A DNA stretch of 64,000 bases from Rhodococcus sp. KRD197 (GCF_017168235.1 NZ_JABFAO010000004.1:1044028-1108027), one strand, 5' to 3'. Numbered from the stretch's first letter, positions 28,101-36,977 are shown. Numbers and translations are program-made. The notes: generated by a model not told the origin, from the sequence alone.

Positions 28101-30977
28101 GCGGCCACGGGTGGCGGCGACGTAGGCGAGTTGGCGGGTCTCGTGGCCGCTCAGGACGGTGTGGCAGGTGTCGGCGGTGATGCCCTGTGCGCCGTGGATG
28201 GTGCGGGCGTAGCCGAGGGTGACCTGTTCGCTGACGTAGTCGGCGGGCAGCGTAACCAGACGGCCGTCTCCGATGCGGCGGACTTTCAGGCCACCGCCCG
28301 GGAGCGTGTCTTCGACGGTCCACCGGTTGCCGTTGCGGACGAAGTCGGTGGCACCGACGACGAGTCGTCGATCGTTGCGGCGGGTGGTGATGACGTCACC
28401 GACGGAGGCGTGCAGTCCGTCGGCCAAGGTGACTTCGCGGCCGAGGATCGACTTGCCTGCGGCGGCGAGTCGGTCGATGCGGGCACGTTCGTTGAGGGTG
28501 CGGACCGTCTCCCGGGTGGGGGCGAGCATGACCGCGTCGAGGCCGTTGTCGATGTCGCGTTGCCATGCCGAGTAAGCCTGGTCTTCGGCGGCGACGAGAT
28601 CTCCGACGTGGACGCGGCCATTGTCGATGTAGAAGCCGATGGCTTCGGCGTTTCCGGCTCGCAGATCCAGGGAGGCGAGGCCTTCGGCGTTGTCCTTGAA
28701 TCGGACGACGTCGGTGAGGGTGATCGCCCCGGCGGTGGTGGCGATGTCGCGCAGCACTCCGCCGGCGGCGACGGAGGCGAGCTGTTGATCGTCTCCGACC
28801 AGACGGACGCTGCCACCACGGTCGAGGACGAACTGCACGGCCAGGTCGAGGTCGGCGGTCGAGGCCATGCCGGCTTCGTCGATGACGACGAGGGAACGGT
28901 GGTCGATGCTGTCGAACCAGTCGGGGACTGTCACGACGTCGCCGGGTTGGGCGTCGTCGAGATCGCGGAGGGTGCGGATGAGTTTGCCGAGGGTGTCGGT
29001 GGTTGCGTCGAGGTCTTGTTCGAGGGCGGAGGCGGCGGCGGCGGTCGGTGCCAGACCGAGGACGTGGCCCCCTTCTGCTTCCCAGCTGCTGCGCAGTACG
29101 GCCATGGCGGTGGTCTTGCCGGTGCCGGCGGGTGCGAGGGCGAGCTGCAGGCGTTGCCCGGAGGTGGCGAGCTCGCGGACCATCTGCGCTTGGGAGGCGT
29201 TGAGGTCGAACTTGTTGGCGGCGTGTTCGAGCAGGGCGAGGTCGACGGTGAGCGGGTCGACGCTGCGTCCCCCGCCGAGTTGCGCGGCCTGTACGAGGCG
29301 GTCTTCGGCGGCGAGGATGGACTCGCAGGTGTAGAGGCGGGTGCCTTCGGTGGTGTAGACACTCGCCCCGTTGCTGCGGCGCAACACCTCCGGCTCGTCG
29401 AGGTCGTCGTCCGGTCCCAAGGCGACCGATCGCTGCGGGTCCAACGCAGCATCGGTGATGGCAGTGATGGCGTATTCCATCTGCTCGCTCGGGACCGAGT
29501 GCGCGCGCACGATACGGGCCGCTTCGGCGCGCACATGCCATTCCTGCCAGCGGGCGCGGCTCTGACCGACCACCGACAGGGCGTGGTCGGCGCTCTCGGC
29601 GATCCACTGCGCGTCGACGGTGACGGGTTCGCGTACGGGTCCGTGGTCGTGGGTGGTGCGGCGGATCATCTCCGAGAGGGCGCGTTCGTCTCCGAGGACT
29701 TCGATCGCTTCGGCGCGCCAGGCGGCGCGTTGCTCTGCCAGGGAGCGGGGTTCGTGTTTTGCTTCGCGGGTTTCGAGGTTGGCGCGTTGGTTGAGTTTGC
29801 GAGCTTCGGCGGGTGTGGGTTCGCGGCCGAGTTCGCGTTGGAACTCGGCGGCGAGCTCTCCGCGGCGCAGGTCGATCATGCCGGCGCGGGAGGACCAGCG
29901 GGCCGCCAGATCGGCGTCGACGCCGATGATTTCGCGGATCGGGCGTTTGCCGGGGTCGGTGCCGGCGCGTTCGGCGAAGTCGACCCCGAGACGTTCGCGG
30001 AGGTATCCCTCGAGGCGGGTGTTGTAGGTCTCGGAGATCGCGACCATCGCTTTGTGCAGAGGCCGGCCGTCGATGGCGAGCCACTTGTTCTGCCCTTTGA
30101 CTTTCACCTTGTTCGAGATCGCGACGTGGGTGTGCAGGTCGGGCTCGCCGGCGCGGGAGTCGCGGTGAGTGAAGGCGGCGGCGAGCATCCCTTCGGTGTC
30201 GACCTGCTGCACACCGTCGGTGCCGAGCCGGGTGAGCAGGGCGTTGTTCTCGAACCAGTCGAGCGCGTCTTTGACCGCGTCGTGGTGCGCGGCTTCGATC
30301 GCTTCGGACATCTCGCGCGGGGCCAGCGCCCACAGGGCACTGACCGATTTCACCGGGGAGAAGGTGACGTCGTATCCGGCGACGGCGGTGGTCTTGGCGC
30401 GGGAGTTCTTGGCGACCCAGCCGCTGAGTTCGCGGTCGTCGAGCGGCGCGCGGCCGAGTTCGGTCTCGAACATGTCGCGGGCGATACGGGTGCGGATCTG
30501 CGCGCGGACATCGTCGTCGACCGGCGCGTGGGAGGGCAGACCGAGGGCTGCGTTGTGTTCGGTGAACGCTTCGCCGACCGCCTTGCGGAACTCGGTGACG
30601 CCGGAGTGAATGCGAAAGGGGTTGCCCAGCTTGCTCTCCCGCAGCGCGAGCGCGGCGGCGTCCTTCTTGCTGGCACCGTCGGCGACCAGGGCGGTGGCGT
30701 GCCTGCCCTCGATGGCGGTGGCGTCGGGGTGCTTGCCTTCGCCGAACAGGGCGAGCATGTGCGCTTCGGTGACCTCGTCGCCTGCCCCGATGGTGCGCAG
30801 GGTGGGCAGCCCCGAGCCCATCCAGAGGCCGGGTGACTCGCCTTTCGAGGAGTAGTAGTCCGCGAGGGTGTCGCGTCCACGTGCGGTGGCGTCGTGCGCA
30901 GCGACCTGCCGGATCAGGTACATGTACCCGTCCCCGGCCGTCAGCTTGTGCATCGTCGCGGTCACGAAAAAGATCAT
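25161..30977 (-). CDS. traA: TraA-type MobF relaxase-helicase
   Basis: 1938 aa from ATG at 30977. The N-terminal relaxase (TrwC/MobF) shows HKLTAGDGYMYLIRQVA with the candidate catalytic tyrosines, the family's DYYSSKGESPGLWMG and the metal-binding HTHVAISNKV (about residue 280). A RecD-like helicase follows with Walker A APAGTGKTTAM (about 612-622), VVIDEAGMAS, VGDDQQLASV and the late YARTIHGAQG and YVAATRGRH motifs. About 700 further residues are charged and helical, ending in a basic tail. It should nick oriT, pilot the strand through the coupling protein (2247-4205) and unwind the plasmid. The frame extends to 31169 but that part has no coding character. Confidence 0.92.
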   Translation of the reverse strand: MIFFVTATMHKLTAGDGYMYLIRQVAAHDATARGRDTLADYYSSKGESPGLWMGSGLPTLRTIGAGDEVTEAHMLALFGEGKHPDATAIEGRHATALVADGASKKDAAALALRESKLGNPFRIHSGVTEFRKAVGEAFTEHNAALGLPSHAPVDDDVRAQIRTRIARDMFETELGRAPLDDRELSGWVAKNSRAKTTAVAGYDVTFSPVKSVSALWALAPREMSEAIEAAHHDAVKDALDWFENNALLTRLGTDGVQQVDTEGMLAAAFTHRDSRAGEPDLHTHVAISNKVKVKGQNKWLAIDGRPLHKAMVAISETYNTRLEGYLRERLGVDFAERAGTDPGKRPIREIIGVDADLAARWSSRAGMIDLRRGELAAEFQRELGREPTPAEARKLNQRANLETREAKHEPRSLAEQRAAWRAEAIEVLGDERALSEMIRRTTHDHGPVREPVTVDAQWIAESADHALSVVGQSRARWQEWHVRAEAARIVRAHSVPSEQMEYAITAITDAALDPQRSVALGPDDDLDEPEVLRRSNGASVYTTEGTRLYTCESILAAEDRLVQAAQLGGGRSVDPLTVDLALLEHAANKFDLNASQAQMVRELATSGQRLQLALAPAGTGKTTAMAVLRSSWEAEGGHVLGLAPTAAAASALEQDLDATTDTLGKLIRTLRDLDDAQPGDVVTVPDWFDSIDHRSLVVIDEAGMASTADLDLAVQFVLDRGGSVRLVGDDQQLASVAAGGVLRDIATTAGAITLTDVVRFKDNAEGLASLDLRAGNAEAIGFYIDNGRVHVGDLVAAEDQAYSAWQRDIDNGLDAVMLAPTRETVRTLNERARIDRLAAAGKSILGREVTLADGLHASVGDVITTRRNDRRLVVGATDFVRNGNRWTVEDTLPGGGLKVRRIGDGRLVTLPADYVSEQVTLGYARTIHGAQGITADTCHTVLSGHETRQLAYVAATRGRHENHLYFGSALDGDEHSVITPEAVTPHTAVDLFTRILGRDGAQESATTAARRLADPAERLPIAAAAYDDAVGTAAEQVLGDDEMERIDAEADKVVTGVTDAAAWPVLRKHLAIRAIGGTDPIAALTRAAGYRELDTAVDVAAVLDWRLDPSGEHSAGRGPLPWLPAIPPALQADPTWSSYLTARAELVDSLSEAVDERARDWTSETAPVWARPFLEHPDLLADLAVWRAARTVDDIDLRPTGPPQYAAAHKRQQNRLDKRAAAVIGSPDAATNAWRALAQKIEPRILTDPFWPVLALRLTTARRAGLDVPALLRSVTGDRPLPDEMPAAALWWRLSRTLSSAALDSTTPSKHLAPHWTPALDVVFGEERARTIRSDHAWPSLVAAVDNAPISWTPEQILAFADELLTQAREVDDELRPDELTQALAWRITALSHHELTHHDFPAAEHALVDPAEDEAAAAVAGKTDPYESAPATAQSHGPETTIAAVAEIGPVLEVGFDDYYPELSDADLPPDPETDLPPPDFEYDTGADWDMLAESMDSLRMVRPEHEDIAPAARVAALHAELADARTRSNDLWRAYLDERGPAMTAAIPMIIEIRSRADALRPLYFAAQDAHARWLETTHELETTDARCRDLARAAAAATKDGRDDDALHAQADLALLEILREHAHATERDAHQLWQRAQDGLETAAGGPGNIVTTADADVIRDTAASIDQMSVDDARATVRALEGEIMRAEMHEAHHDAPAVAEHTPLPPARSPEPGGPGQVAVLTRPDVDRASPAAALKKPAQNRSTPARSDRTTARLALSDPAFAAVEPSRDPRALTTESVDSELPASDASAMPDSEPDLHGTSLPDESTPPVPSSVSTEATGPTAEPAETTVDPDLIEERITQGTKAMKTATPELKAKIKQTTLSQRLNPSESGAATLARYRAELERRAALTQDERAVEDAVRERLRKQQAKGAKGPHREPESGPRKDRGHEL

Positions 30978-30984
30978 AGCTGCT

Positions 30985-31001
30985 GTTATCGTGTCGTTAT
31001 C
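30985..31001. promoter_or_regulatory. GTTATC direct repeat in traA divergent promoter region
   Basis: Two GTTATC half-sites 11 bp apart (30985-30990, 30996-31001), one helical turn, just upstream of traA and facing the divergent small gene at 31141. A plausible regulator site or part of oriT; low confidence. Confidence 0.35.
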
Positions 31002-31140
31002 CTTAATGCAAGAGGTCTGTGGGGCTTGATCTTGGGTTCGTGAGGTGAAATGGTGTGGCGACGAGAACGGAACTGCAGGCGAGGGCCTGTGGGGCCGTGA
31101 CGAGGTCAGGCTGGCGTCTGGGTTGGAGGTGGGGACTGCG

Positions 31141-31428
31141 GTGAGCAAGTCGGGTGATCGGATCTCCACACGGACTCAGCTCCGCGCGGCGGCAGCGGCG
31201 AAAGTGGCCGATGCAGCCGTGTCGGCGCGTCCGGCGGTGGCATCGTTTCTGGCAGCGCACGCCCAAGTGGTCGCGGCGGAGCGGGCGATGGTGGCGGCGT
31301 TGATCGAGTTGCAGTCCCATGTCGGTGGCCTGGACGTGGCGGCGGAGATGGTGGGCCTGGATGCCGAGTCGGCGCGGGCCTTGGTCTCGCGTGTGGCTGC
31401 CGATGGCACCGAGCGCGGAGGCGGGTGA
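31141..31428 (+). CDS. Small Ala-rich helical protein
   Basis: 95 aa from GTG. Helical with an HTH-like C-terminal segment (GGLDVAAEMVGLDAESARAL). The end overlaps the metalloprotease start by 4 nt (GTGA), so the pair is coupled. Divergent from traA; it could be a regulator of that promoter, but no family was recognised. Confidence 0.55.
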   Translation: MSKSGDRISTRTQLRAAAAAKVADAAVSARPAVASFLAAHAQVVAAERAMVAALIELQSHVGGLDVAAEMVGLDAESARALVSRVAADGTERGGG

Positions 31429-32078
31429 GGTCCGTGCGTCGGTCGGTGCCGCAGTCGGCGACGACTGCCGAGCAGCGCGAGGTGTGGGTGGCTCGTGTCG
31501 GTGAGCTTGCGGCGCTACTCGGTCAGTCCACTCCCCCGTCCGTCGAGTTCCTGCCCGGTCCGTTGGGTATGGGTGCTCGCTATCACCACGGCACCGACAC
31601 GTTGGGTGTCACGGACGGATGGATCAGTGCAGAGCCGGATCCGCGGTCGTTGCCGTCGTCGGCATTGCTGGCCCACGAACTGGGGCACCGCGAGGACTTG
31701 ACCAAGCTGCGTCGCGCCCGCCGGCTCTACTACGTGGCGTACGTCGTTCTGGTGGTGATCCTGCTCGGTGGCTGCGCCGCCGCGTTCGTGTCGTCGACGC
31801 GCGATGCCAACGGCGGGTTGGCCGGCTCGGTGTGGTTCCCCTTGTTCATTGCGTCGATGGGTGTTGCCATCGTGGTCTCGCTCATGGTGATGAGTTGGCC
31901 GCGTGAGTACTACGCGGACGGTGTGGCGGCGCGTCTGTTCGGCAGTGACGGTGTTGCGGCATGCTTGGCCGTGTACGCCGCCAACGGTCCTCGTTCGACC
32001 GTCTGGCCGTCGCACACGCACCCCTCACACCGCATGCGGATCGCACGGCAACGCCGCCGCGAAACCCAGAGACGTTAG
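31425..32078 (+). CDS. M48-type membrane zinc metalloprotease
   Basis: 217 aa. HELGH (84-88) is the zinc-binding HExxH; REYYADGVA supplies the third ligand after two transmembrane helices (about 102-125 and 137-157), and HPSHRMRI is the late M48 motif. This matches Ste24/HtpX-like peptidases in compact form. The active site would be cytosolic or membrane-proximal. Coupled to the small upstream gene. Plasmid M48 proteases are uncommon; a role in envelope remodelling or regulator cleavage is possible. Confidence 0.75.
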   Translation: MRSVRRSVPQSATTAEQREVWVARVGELAALLGQSTPPSVEFLPGPLGMGARYHHGTDTLGVTDGWISAEPDPRSLPSSALLAHELGHREDLTKLRRARRLYYVAYVVLVVILLGGCAAAFVSSTRDANGGLAGSVWFPLFIASMGVAIVVSLMVMSWPREYYADGVAARLFGSDGVAACLAVYAANGPRSTVWPSHTHPSHRMRIARQRRRETQRR

Positions 32079-32183
32079 GTTGCCCGGCACGAGAGCACGT
32101 GGACGGGCGGGTTTCTTCGCTCACCCCTCCACGCCTGTGTCGATCAGGTCTGATCGGACTGTGCGACCGCCGCTTGGTAGCTG

Positions 32184-33401
32184 TCACCGGATGGTCCCGG
32201 CCTGAACCGGGATGTTGATTGGCGCTCCGCTGTAGGACTCGCCGTAGGTTTGCGCGGTCACGGTCCACTCAGCGGTCAGAGAGGACGCGGTGTGATCGAT
32301 CGCGTGCAGGATCAGCAGTTCGTCGTCGCTTGTCCACGTCTGGTCGGGGCGGAGGTGTTGCAGATCGATTGTGATGACGACCGTCTCGTCGTCGACGTTC
32401 TCCCACTCAAGGGGCGCGCCTGCAAGTTGCAAGCCTTTGCTGTAGCCCATCACCGGGGGTCGAAGAAAGGAGTCGAACAATGGCTCTCCGGGTGGCGAGA
32501 CGGGGGGGATGAACTCGCTGAACTCGAAGGCATCGCGATCCACCCAGTCGAGACCTTGCGCGCCCTTGATCGTGATGATGACCTGAACGTCGTTGAGAAA
32601 AACCTTCTCAATGTTTCGTAGACGCAGTCGCATGCCCGGCCACGTGATTGCGGCCAGGTACTGCTCGCTGTCGGCCCAGCCTTCTCGCACTTCCTCAGAC
32701 CACTGATTTAGACGGTTGTCGAGGTCTGCTCTCGTTCGCGGCTGTGAGTCGCTCTCGATTCCCAACAAGCTTGAGAGGTGGGGCGGGACACCGAACGGCG
32801 ATGCCTTTCGCGCAGCCTCGTCGGCCTCGGCGAATTGCTTTCTCTCGATGTCACCGACCGCGGAAGTGAAATGCGCTCGCGCAGCGTCGCCATTGGAGAA
32901 GTAGCGAGCAGCGCCGTCGATGGACAGTGATACGTCGATGGGCGGTGGGCCGGCCTCGATGTCGAGGTACTGCTTGCGGATCTGCGCCATCTTGGGCCGA
33001 TCGATGACACCAGTGGTTCGCTCGAGGTGGTAGAGCTCAACCGCGGTTCCGTCTCCGAGATCTTCCAGGTCCGCTCGTTCACCCAAGGTCAGCTCCTGGT
33101 TGGTGACGAAGACGAAGCCATGCGGTGAGTGCGTCTTTGCACCGGCCAGGTCCTCGGTGAACTTCTTCTTGATCGTGGTGAACGTCTGCTGCCCTCTGGG
33201 GAAGTACACACCCATGATCCAGCTTTTTCCGTCCTTGGTGGCGACGGCGTCTTTGCCGCCGTCCTTGCCGCCGAGCGGGTGTGAGGGGTCGATGTTCTCG
33301 TACCCCTCCGCGTCGAGGACGTGCGCCGCGAGGCGTTCCGATGGAGTCTGGCCTTGCGTCCACTCTCGGAGGCGGAACCACGTCTCGTCTGTGCGCGTCA
33401 T
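32184..33401 (-). CDS. PD-(D/E)XK-like nuclease-domain protein
   Basis: 405 aa. The N-terminal domain has E22, then HPLGGKDGGKDAVA (41-54) and WIMGVYFP, a pattern of Mrr-like PD-(D/E)XK modules seen at the front of several defence proteins; the final catalytic lysine is not obvious. Residues 100-400 form an unrecognised helical then beta-rich domain. Standalone gene, convergent with the protease gene. An immunity or DNA-sensing role is inferred from the domain type only. Confidence 0.55.
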   Translation of the reverse strand: MTRTDETWFRLREWTQGQTPSERLAAHVLDAEGYENIDPSHPLGGKDGGKDAVATKDGKSWIMGVYFPRGQQTFTTIKKKFTEDLAGAKTHSPHGFVFVTNQELTLGERADLEDLGDGTAVELYHLERTTGVIDRPKMAQIRKQYLDIEAGPPPIDVSLSIDGAARYFSNGDAARAHFTSAVGDIERKQFAEADEAARKASPFGVPPHLSSLLGIESDSQPRTRADLDNRLNQWSEEVREGWADSEQYLAAITWPGMRLRLRNIEKVFLNDVQVIITIKGAQGLDWVDRDAFEFSEFIPPVSPPGEPLFDSFLRPPVMGYSKGLQLAGAPLEWENVDDETVVITIDLQHLRPDQTWTSDDELLILHAIDHTASSLTAEWTVTAQTYGESYSGAPINIPVQAGTIR

Positions 33402-33673
33402 CTAAAGGGGCCTTCCGATCTCGAACAACGGTGCACCCGCGAGAGTAGCCACCTGCCGTCGCGCACCTCGCCATATCGATGCGGCGTTCCGTCGTTCTCG
33501 ATCGCGGAGGAATGCCGTCGTTCGACCCGTGTGTGTGCGGCCTTTACCGGGTAGACTCGGCGGCGCTGAGGATGCCGTTGCGGGTCGATCCTTCAAGCGC
33601 CGATTCGTGTACCCACCGAACTCGTCGCGCCGATGTTGCCGACGGTTCGGGCGACTTGAAAGGCCCGCAACTC

Positions 33674-34213
33674 ATGAGTGCCACCCCCATCAACACAGAC
33701 GCCATCTATGCCGCAGCGGAGGCTGCCGTTCGCGGACGTGTCGCCTTGGCCGAAGCCATCGTCACTGCCCAGCAAGCAGTCGGCACCGCCGAGGAGAACG
33801 CCGCCAAGCAACGAGCCGAAGCCGACGCCGCGATCAAAGCCGCCGAAGCAACCAAACGCGCAGCAACGAAATCGGTCGAGGTCAGCAAGAAGGCCGTCCA
33901 CACCGCCATGAAAGAAGCGCTGACGGGCGGATGGACTGCAGCCGAGCTCCGCGACATCGGGCTCACCGTGCCGACATCGGTCATCGCTGCCGCCGCCGGC
34001 GGTAAAACGTCGGAGTCGCGCAAACGCAGTGCGAGCACCACACCGAAGCGCCCCCGGATCAGCCTGAACGCCAGCGAAGACGCGGCGTCGACCAACGCCG
34101 GTGAACAAGGCTCCACCGAACCGGGTACGACTCCCCCGGAACACCAGCTGCAGAACGAACACGGGCACACCGGCAACGCTCCCGACGTACAGTCACTGGC
34201 CTACACCGGATAG
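33674..34213 (+). CDS. Helical hypothetical plasmid protein
   Basis: 179 aa from ATG with GAAAGG upstream (33657-33662). Residues 10-80 form a long Ala/Glu/Lys helix likely to be coiled coil, followed by TGGWTAAELRDIGLTVP and a disordered Ser/Thr/Pro tail. The GWTAxELRDIGL segment looks like a small binding motif. No family recognised; may be DNA-associated. Confidence 0.6.
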   Translation: MSATPINTDAIYAAAEAAVRGRVALAEAIVTAQQAVGTAEENAAKQRAEADAAIKAAEATKRAATKSVEVSKKAVHTAMKEALTGGWTAAELRDIGLTVPTSVIAAAAGGKTSESRKRSASTTPKRPRISLNASEDAASTNAGEQGSTEPGTTPPEHQLQNEHGHTGNAPDVQSLAYTG

Positions 34214-34325
34214 CGCGGGCGACGGGTCATGAGATCCTCGACAGCGGGCCGTGCTCGCGGCGAGAAGTCGTTGGCGCACAGCGGTCGTCGTGTCCACGAC
34301 AGGCCGAACGGCCGGGAAGCGTTAG

Positions 34326-34847
34326 GTGGGTGGGGAGTTCGTGCCGAAACCGTTAGCAGTGGGCGACGCCGACGAACGAGCTCGGTTCCGCAGCTACATC
34401 GTGCACGGGCCGCATCGGTCCTCGTGTGCGATCTGGATCGGAGCCATTGCCGACGACGGGTACGGCCGATTCTGGGTTGCACGCGATGGACGGCAGCGGG
34501 TGGTTCGCCCGCACCGCTACGCGCTTGCGATCGAACTCGGTGGGTCGATCGACGACACGGTGAACGCCTTGCACATGTGCGACAACCCGATCTGCGTTCG
34601 GGTCACGCTCGACGAGGCGCAGCAACAGCCGCTTCACGTCGTCGACGGGAATCAGTCGCAGAATCTGCGAGACATGGCCGCGAAGGGACGCGGCGGTGGA
34701 CGTCGCCAACCCGGGCTTTGGTACGGGCCGGATCGAGCCGCGCGTGCGGCTCGATCGCGTCGGCTACGTGCCGCGGTCCGCACGGGTTGGGACGACGCAG
34801 CGGTACAGGCAGCTCTATTGGAGAGCGGTACTCCCACGCTGTTCTGA
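34326..34847 (+). CDS. HNH endonuclease
   Basis: 173 aa. It follows the phage/plasmid HNH pattern: CAIWIGAIADDGYGRF, RPHRYALAIELGG, ALHMCDNPICV and NLRDMAAKGRGGG, where His/Asn/Cys build the metal finger. The GTG at 34326 is used; an internal GTG at 34341 is possible. Likely a homing-type or plasmid nuclease; the basic tail would help DNA binding. Confidence 0.75.
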   Translation: MGGEFVPKPLAVGDADERARFRSYIVHGPHRSSCAIWIGAIADDGYGRFWVARDGRQRVVRPHRYALAIELGGSIDDTVNALHMCDNPICVRVTLDEAQQQPLHVVDGNQSQNLRDMAAKGRGGGRRQPGLWYGPDRAARAARSRRLRAAVRTGWDDAAVQAALLESGTPTLF

Positions 34848-34867
34848 CACAGGGGCCGGGCGCGAGG

Positions 34868-35080
34868 TCACAGTGGGCTGCTGAAAGCACTGGCCACGAC
34901 GGCCACGGCCATGGCGAACAGGATCCCGACCACCACGGCCACGAGTCGGAAGCCCATTCCGAACACCATGCCCGTGGCGCGCATCGGTGCGAATCGCCAG
35001 CCGCCGTCGTCGGTGACGCCGGCGCGCAACACCGCAACGACGATGACGATGCCGACCACTATCGCGATCACCACGATCAT
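34868..35080 (-). CDS. Small two-helix membrane protein
   Basis: 70 aa from the ATG at 35080 with GTGAGG upstream. Two hydrophobic helices (2-21 and 43-66) are joined by a loop with several charged residues. Orphan on the minus strand between plus-strand genes. Confidence 0.5.
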   Translation of the reverse strand: MIVVIAIVVGIVIVVAVLRAGVTDDGGWRFAPMRATGMVFGMGFRLVAVVVGILFAMAVAVVASAFSSPL

Positions 35081-35267
35081 TACCTCACTTCTCGTTCTGG
35101 GGGTCGCCCCGTGTGGCGGCCAGTAGACACCACGCCACCGACAGGTTTCCGCGCGCTCGGTTCCAGCCGGCGTGTCGACGCCGGCTGAACCAACACACTT
35201 TCGCACTTCTTCCGCGCGTGCCGTCTTCGGGAGAACACGCGCGCACGACGACAAAGGATCACTCCTC

Positions 35268-36206
35268 ATGACTTCTCCACGAAATCGCCCTACCCGCTCC
35301 GAATTGATCACGGTCGAGGTCGCGACCCTCGATCAGCACAACGATCCCGGACATGTGTTCGCTCGCGCCGAGTTCCAGTCGCGGACAGCGGCTGCGTCCT
35401 TCGCCGTCAGCCAAGCCGCGATGCTCTCCGCCGGCAGGGAAATCGACCGTATCGCCGCCACGGTCAGCGTTCGGGCGCGCGACGGTGCACACACCGAGCT
35501 CCCCTTCACCGGGACTCCCAACGAATTGGCGGTGATGCTCAGCAGCGAACCCGGGTACGCGGCGGGTGTGCGCAAGGCGCAGGTGCCGGCCCCGGCCGCA
35601 GTAGCCGAGGTGATCGCTCGATTCGCCGACTCGGCACCCTCACGGATCGACGCTTCTCCTACCGCCCCGGACGTGAGTGAGGTCCGAGTGCAGTCGACCC
35701 GTCCGGAGCCGATTCCCGATTCGCGGACCGTGGTCGGGGTGTACTCGACAGCGGACGCAACGCGCATTGCCACCGCGATCGCCGAACGGGTCGGCGGTTC
35801 GGTCACCGCAGATCCCGGGAGCCAAACACTGACCGTCAGCCATGCGGCACCGATCGCAGCGCAGGAGCGTGAGGCAGTCGAGCGGCGTCATCGCATCGCC
35901 TCGCTTCGGGCGAACATCGCAACCCTGGACACGGTGCGAGACCGCGACCATGTCTCCGCGCTCAGTGGCGAACTGGACGATCTGCAGAAGCGAATGCAGT
36001 CGTTCGAGCCACGGCCGGACATCGCGCCGATGGACGACCCGGCGGCGCTGGGTCGGTCACGCGCGCCAGTTGCCGGCGAGCCCGCCGTATCGTCGACTCC
36101 TCCCTCGTTGCGGGCAGTGCTCAATCGCCAGCCGAGTCACCCACGCGAAGCGGCCCCACCGGTGCAATCCGCTCAACCGCGCGCTGCACACGATCTCGGA
36201 CGGTGA
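35268..36206 (+). CDS. Hypothetical protein sharing C-terminal motif with giant helicase
   Basis: 312 aa from ATG with an AAAGGA ribosome binding site (35253-35258). Two beta-alpha-type domains are separated by a linker; a coiled stretch follows (about 225-265). The tail PPSLRAVLNRQ then a basic Pro/Ala-rich stretch ending DLGR closely resembles the end of the giant methylase-helicase (APSLRSMLNRQ ... GLER). Could be a protein exported or docked through the same signal. GTGA overlap with the next gene. Confidence 0.6.
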   Translation: MTSPRNRPTRSELITVEVATLDQHNDPGHVFARAEFQSRTAAASFAVSQAAMLSAGREIDRIAATVSVRARDGAHTELPFTGTPNELAVMLSSEPGYAAGVRKAQVPAPAAVAEVIARFADSAPSRIDASPTAPDVSEVRVQSTRPEPIPDSRTVVGVYSTADATRIATAIAERVGGSVTADPGSQTLTVSHAAPIAAQEREAVERRHRIASLRANIATLDTVRDRDHVSALSGELDDLQKRMQSFEPRPDIAPMDDPAALGRSRAPVAGEPAVSSTPPSLRAVLNRQPSHPREAAPPVQSAQPRAAHDLGR

Positions 36207-36622
36207 GCGATGACGGGCCTGCTGAGTCGCATGGTCGACGATCCGAGCGCAGCGACGTGATCGAGGTCGGCTGGTATGTCGGGCTGCTGGGCCACCGCAC
36301 GGCCGAGGAGATCCCCGAAATTGTCGAGCGGTTTCGGGCGTGCGGTGTCACTGCGGAGATCCTCGAGGAGGTTCTCAGTGATCCGAACCGACTGTTGCAT
36401 TCCCCCGATCGTGATGGTGAACAGTGGGCTCAGCAGTACGGCGGCCCTGCCGGTGCTGCACTGCTCGTCTCCGAGCTGCTGACCTACCTCGCACACCAAC
36501 ACCGCATGGCCGCGCGGATACAGCTGGATCTGGCCAGCGGACACGCGGTATCCCCATTGCATCTTGTCCACCCTGCGCCGCCGGCCACCGGTGACGTATC
36601 GACCGAAGGACCCACACCATGA
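36203..36622 (+). CDS. Hypothetical protein of three-gene plasmid operon
   Basis: 139 aa from GTG, overlapping both neighbours by 4 nt, so the three genes 35268-36954 are translationally coupled. Helical, acidic, no membrane segment; a WAQQYGGPAGAALLVSELL segment is hydrophobic but short. No family recognised. Confidence 0.6.
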   Translation: MSDDGPAESHGRRSERSDVIEVGWYVGLLGHRTAEEIPEIVERFRACGVTAEILEEVLSDPNRLLHSPDRDGEQWAQQYGGPAGAALLVSELLTYLAHQHRMAARIQLDLASGHAVSPLHLVHPAPPATGDVSTEGPTP

Positions 36623-36954
36623 GTTCATCCGAATCCTCCACCGCCGCACTGTCTGAGATCGACAGTCTGGAACTGGCGGTCCTCACTGAACTGTGTTCCC
36701 CCGAAGCGGTGGCCGCGTTCGAGATGATGCATGCCAGCATCCGCCCGTCCAATGCGGCGCGGTTCGCCGACTTGCTCTCGATCATCAACGGACTGTCGGG
36801 CCCGAATTTCGCCGATGCCGCGTCTCTGAATCTGCTCGAGGCGATCGAGGATTCGTCGGACCTCGAGTTCGTCGAGTCCGTCGCGTCACGCCTCGACCAT
36901 CCGATCACCGCACTTTCTGTCGCGCAGCTTTTGCGGACCTACCACCGAGCGTGA
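36619..36954 (+). CDS. Small acidic helical protein
   Basis: 111 aa, ATGA overlap with the gene before. Leu/Ala-rich acidic helices throughout, consistent with a small adaptor or inhibitor. No family recognised. A strong hairpin follows the stop. Confidence 0.6.
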   Translation: MSSSESSTAALSEIDSLELAVLTELCSPEAVAAFEMMHASIRPSNAARFADLLSIINGLSGPNFADAASLNLLEAIEDSSDLEFVESVASRLDHPITALSVAQLLRTYHRA

Positions 36955-36977
36955 CTGCCACGCCCGTTCCTCACGCA

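Noticed and set aside
26970-30836. Very long plus-strand frame (about 1290 codons)
   Set aside because: It is the antisense shadow of traA: Gly/Val/Asp-rich, no motifs, while the minus frame shows relaxase and helicase motifs throughout.
30978-31169. 64-residue extension of traA upstream of 30977
   Set aside because: No relaxase similarity and Pro/Ser-rich; the HKLTAGDGY motif normally lies within the first residues of the family.
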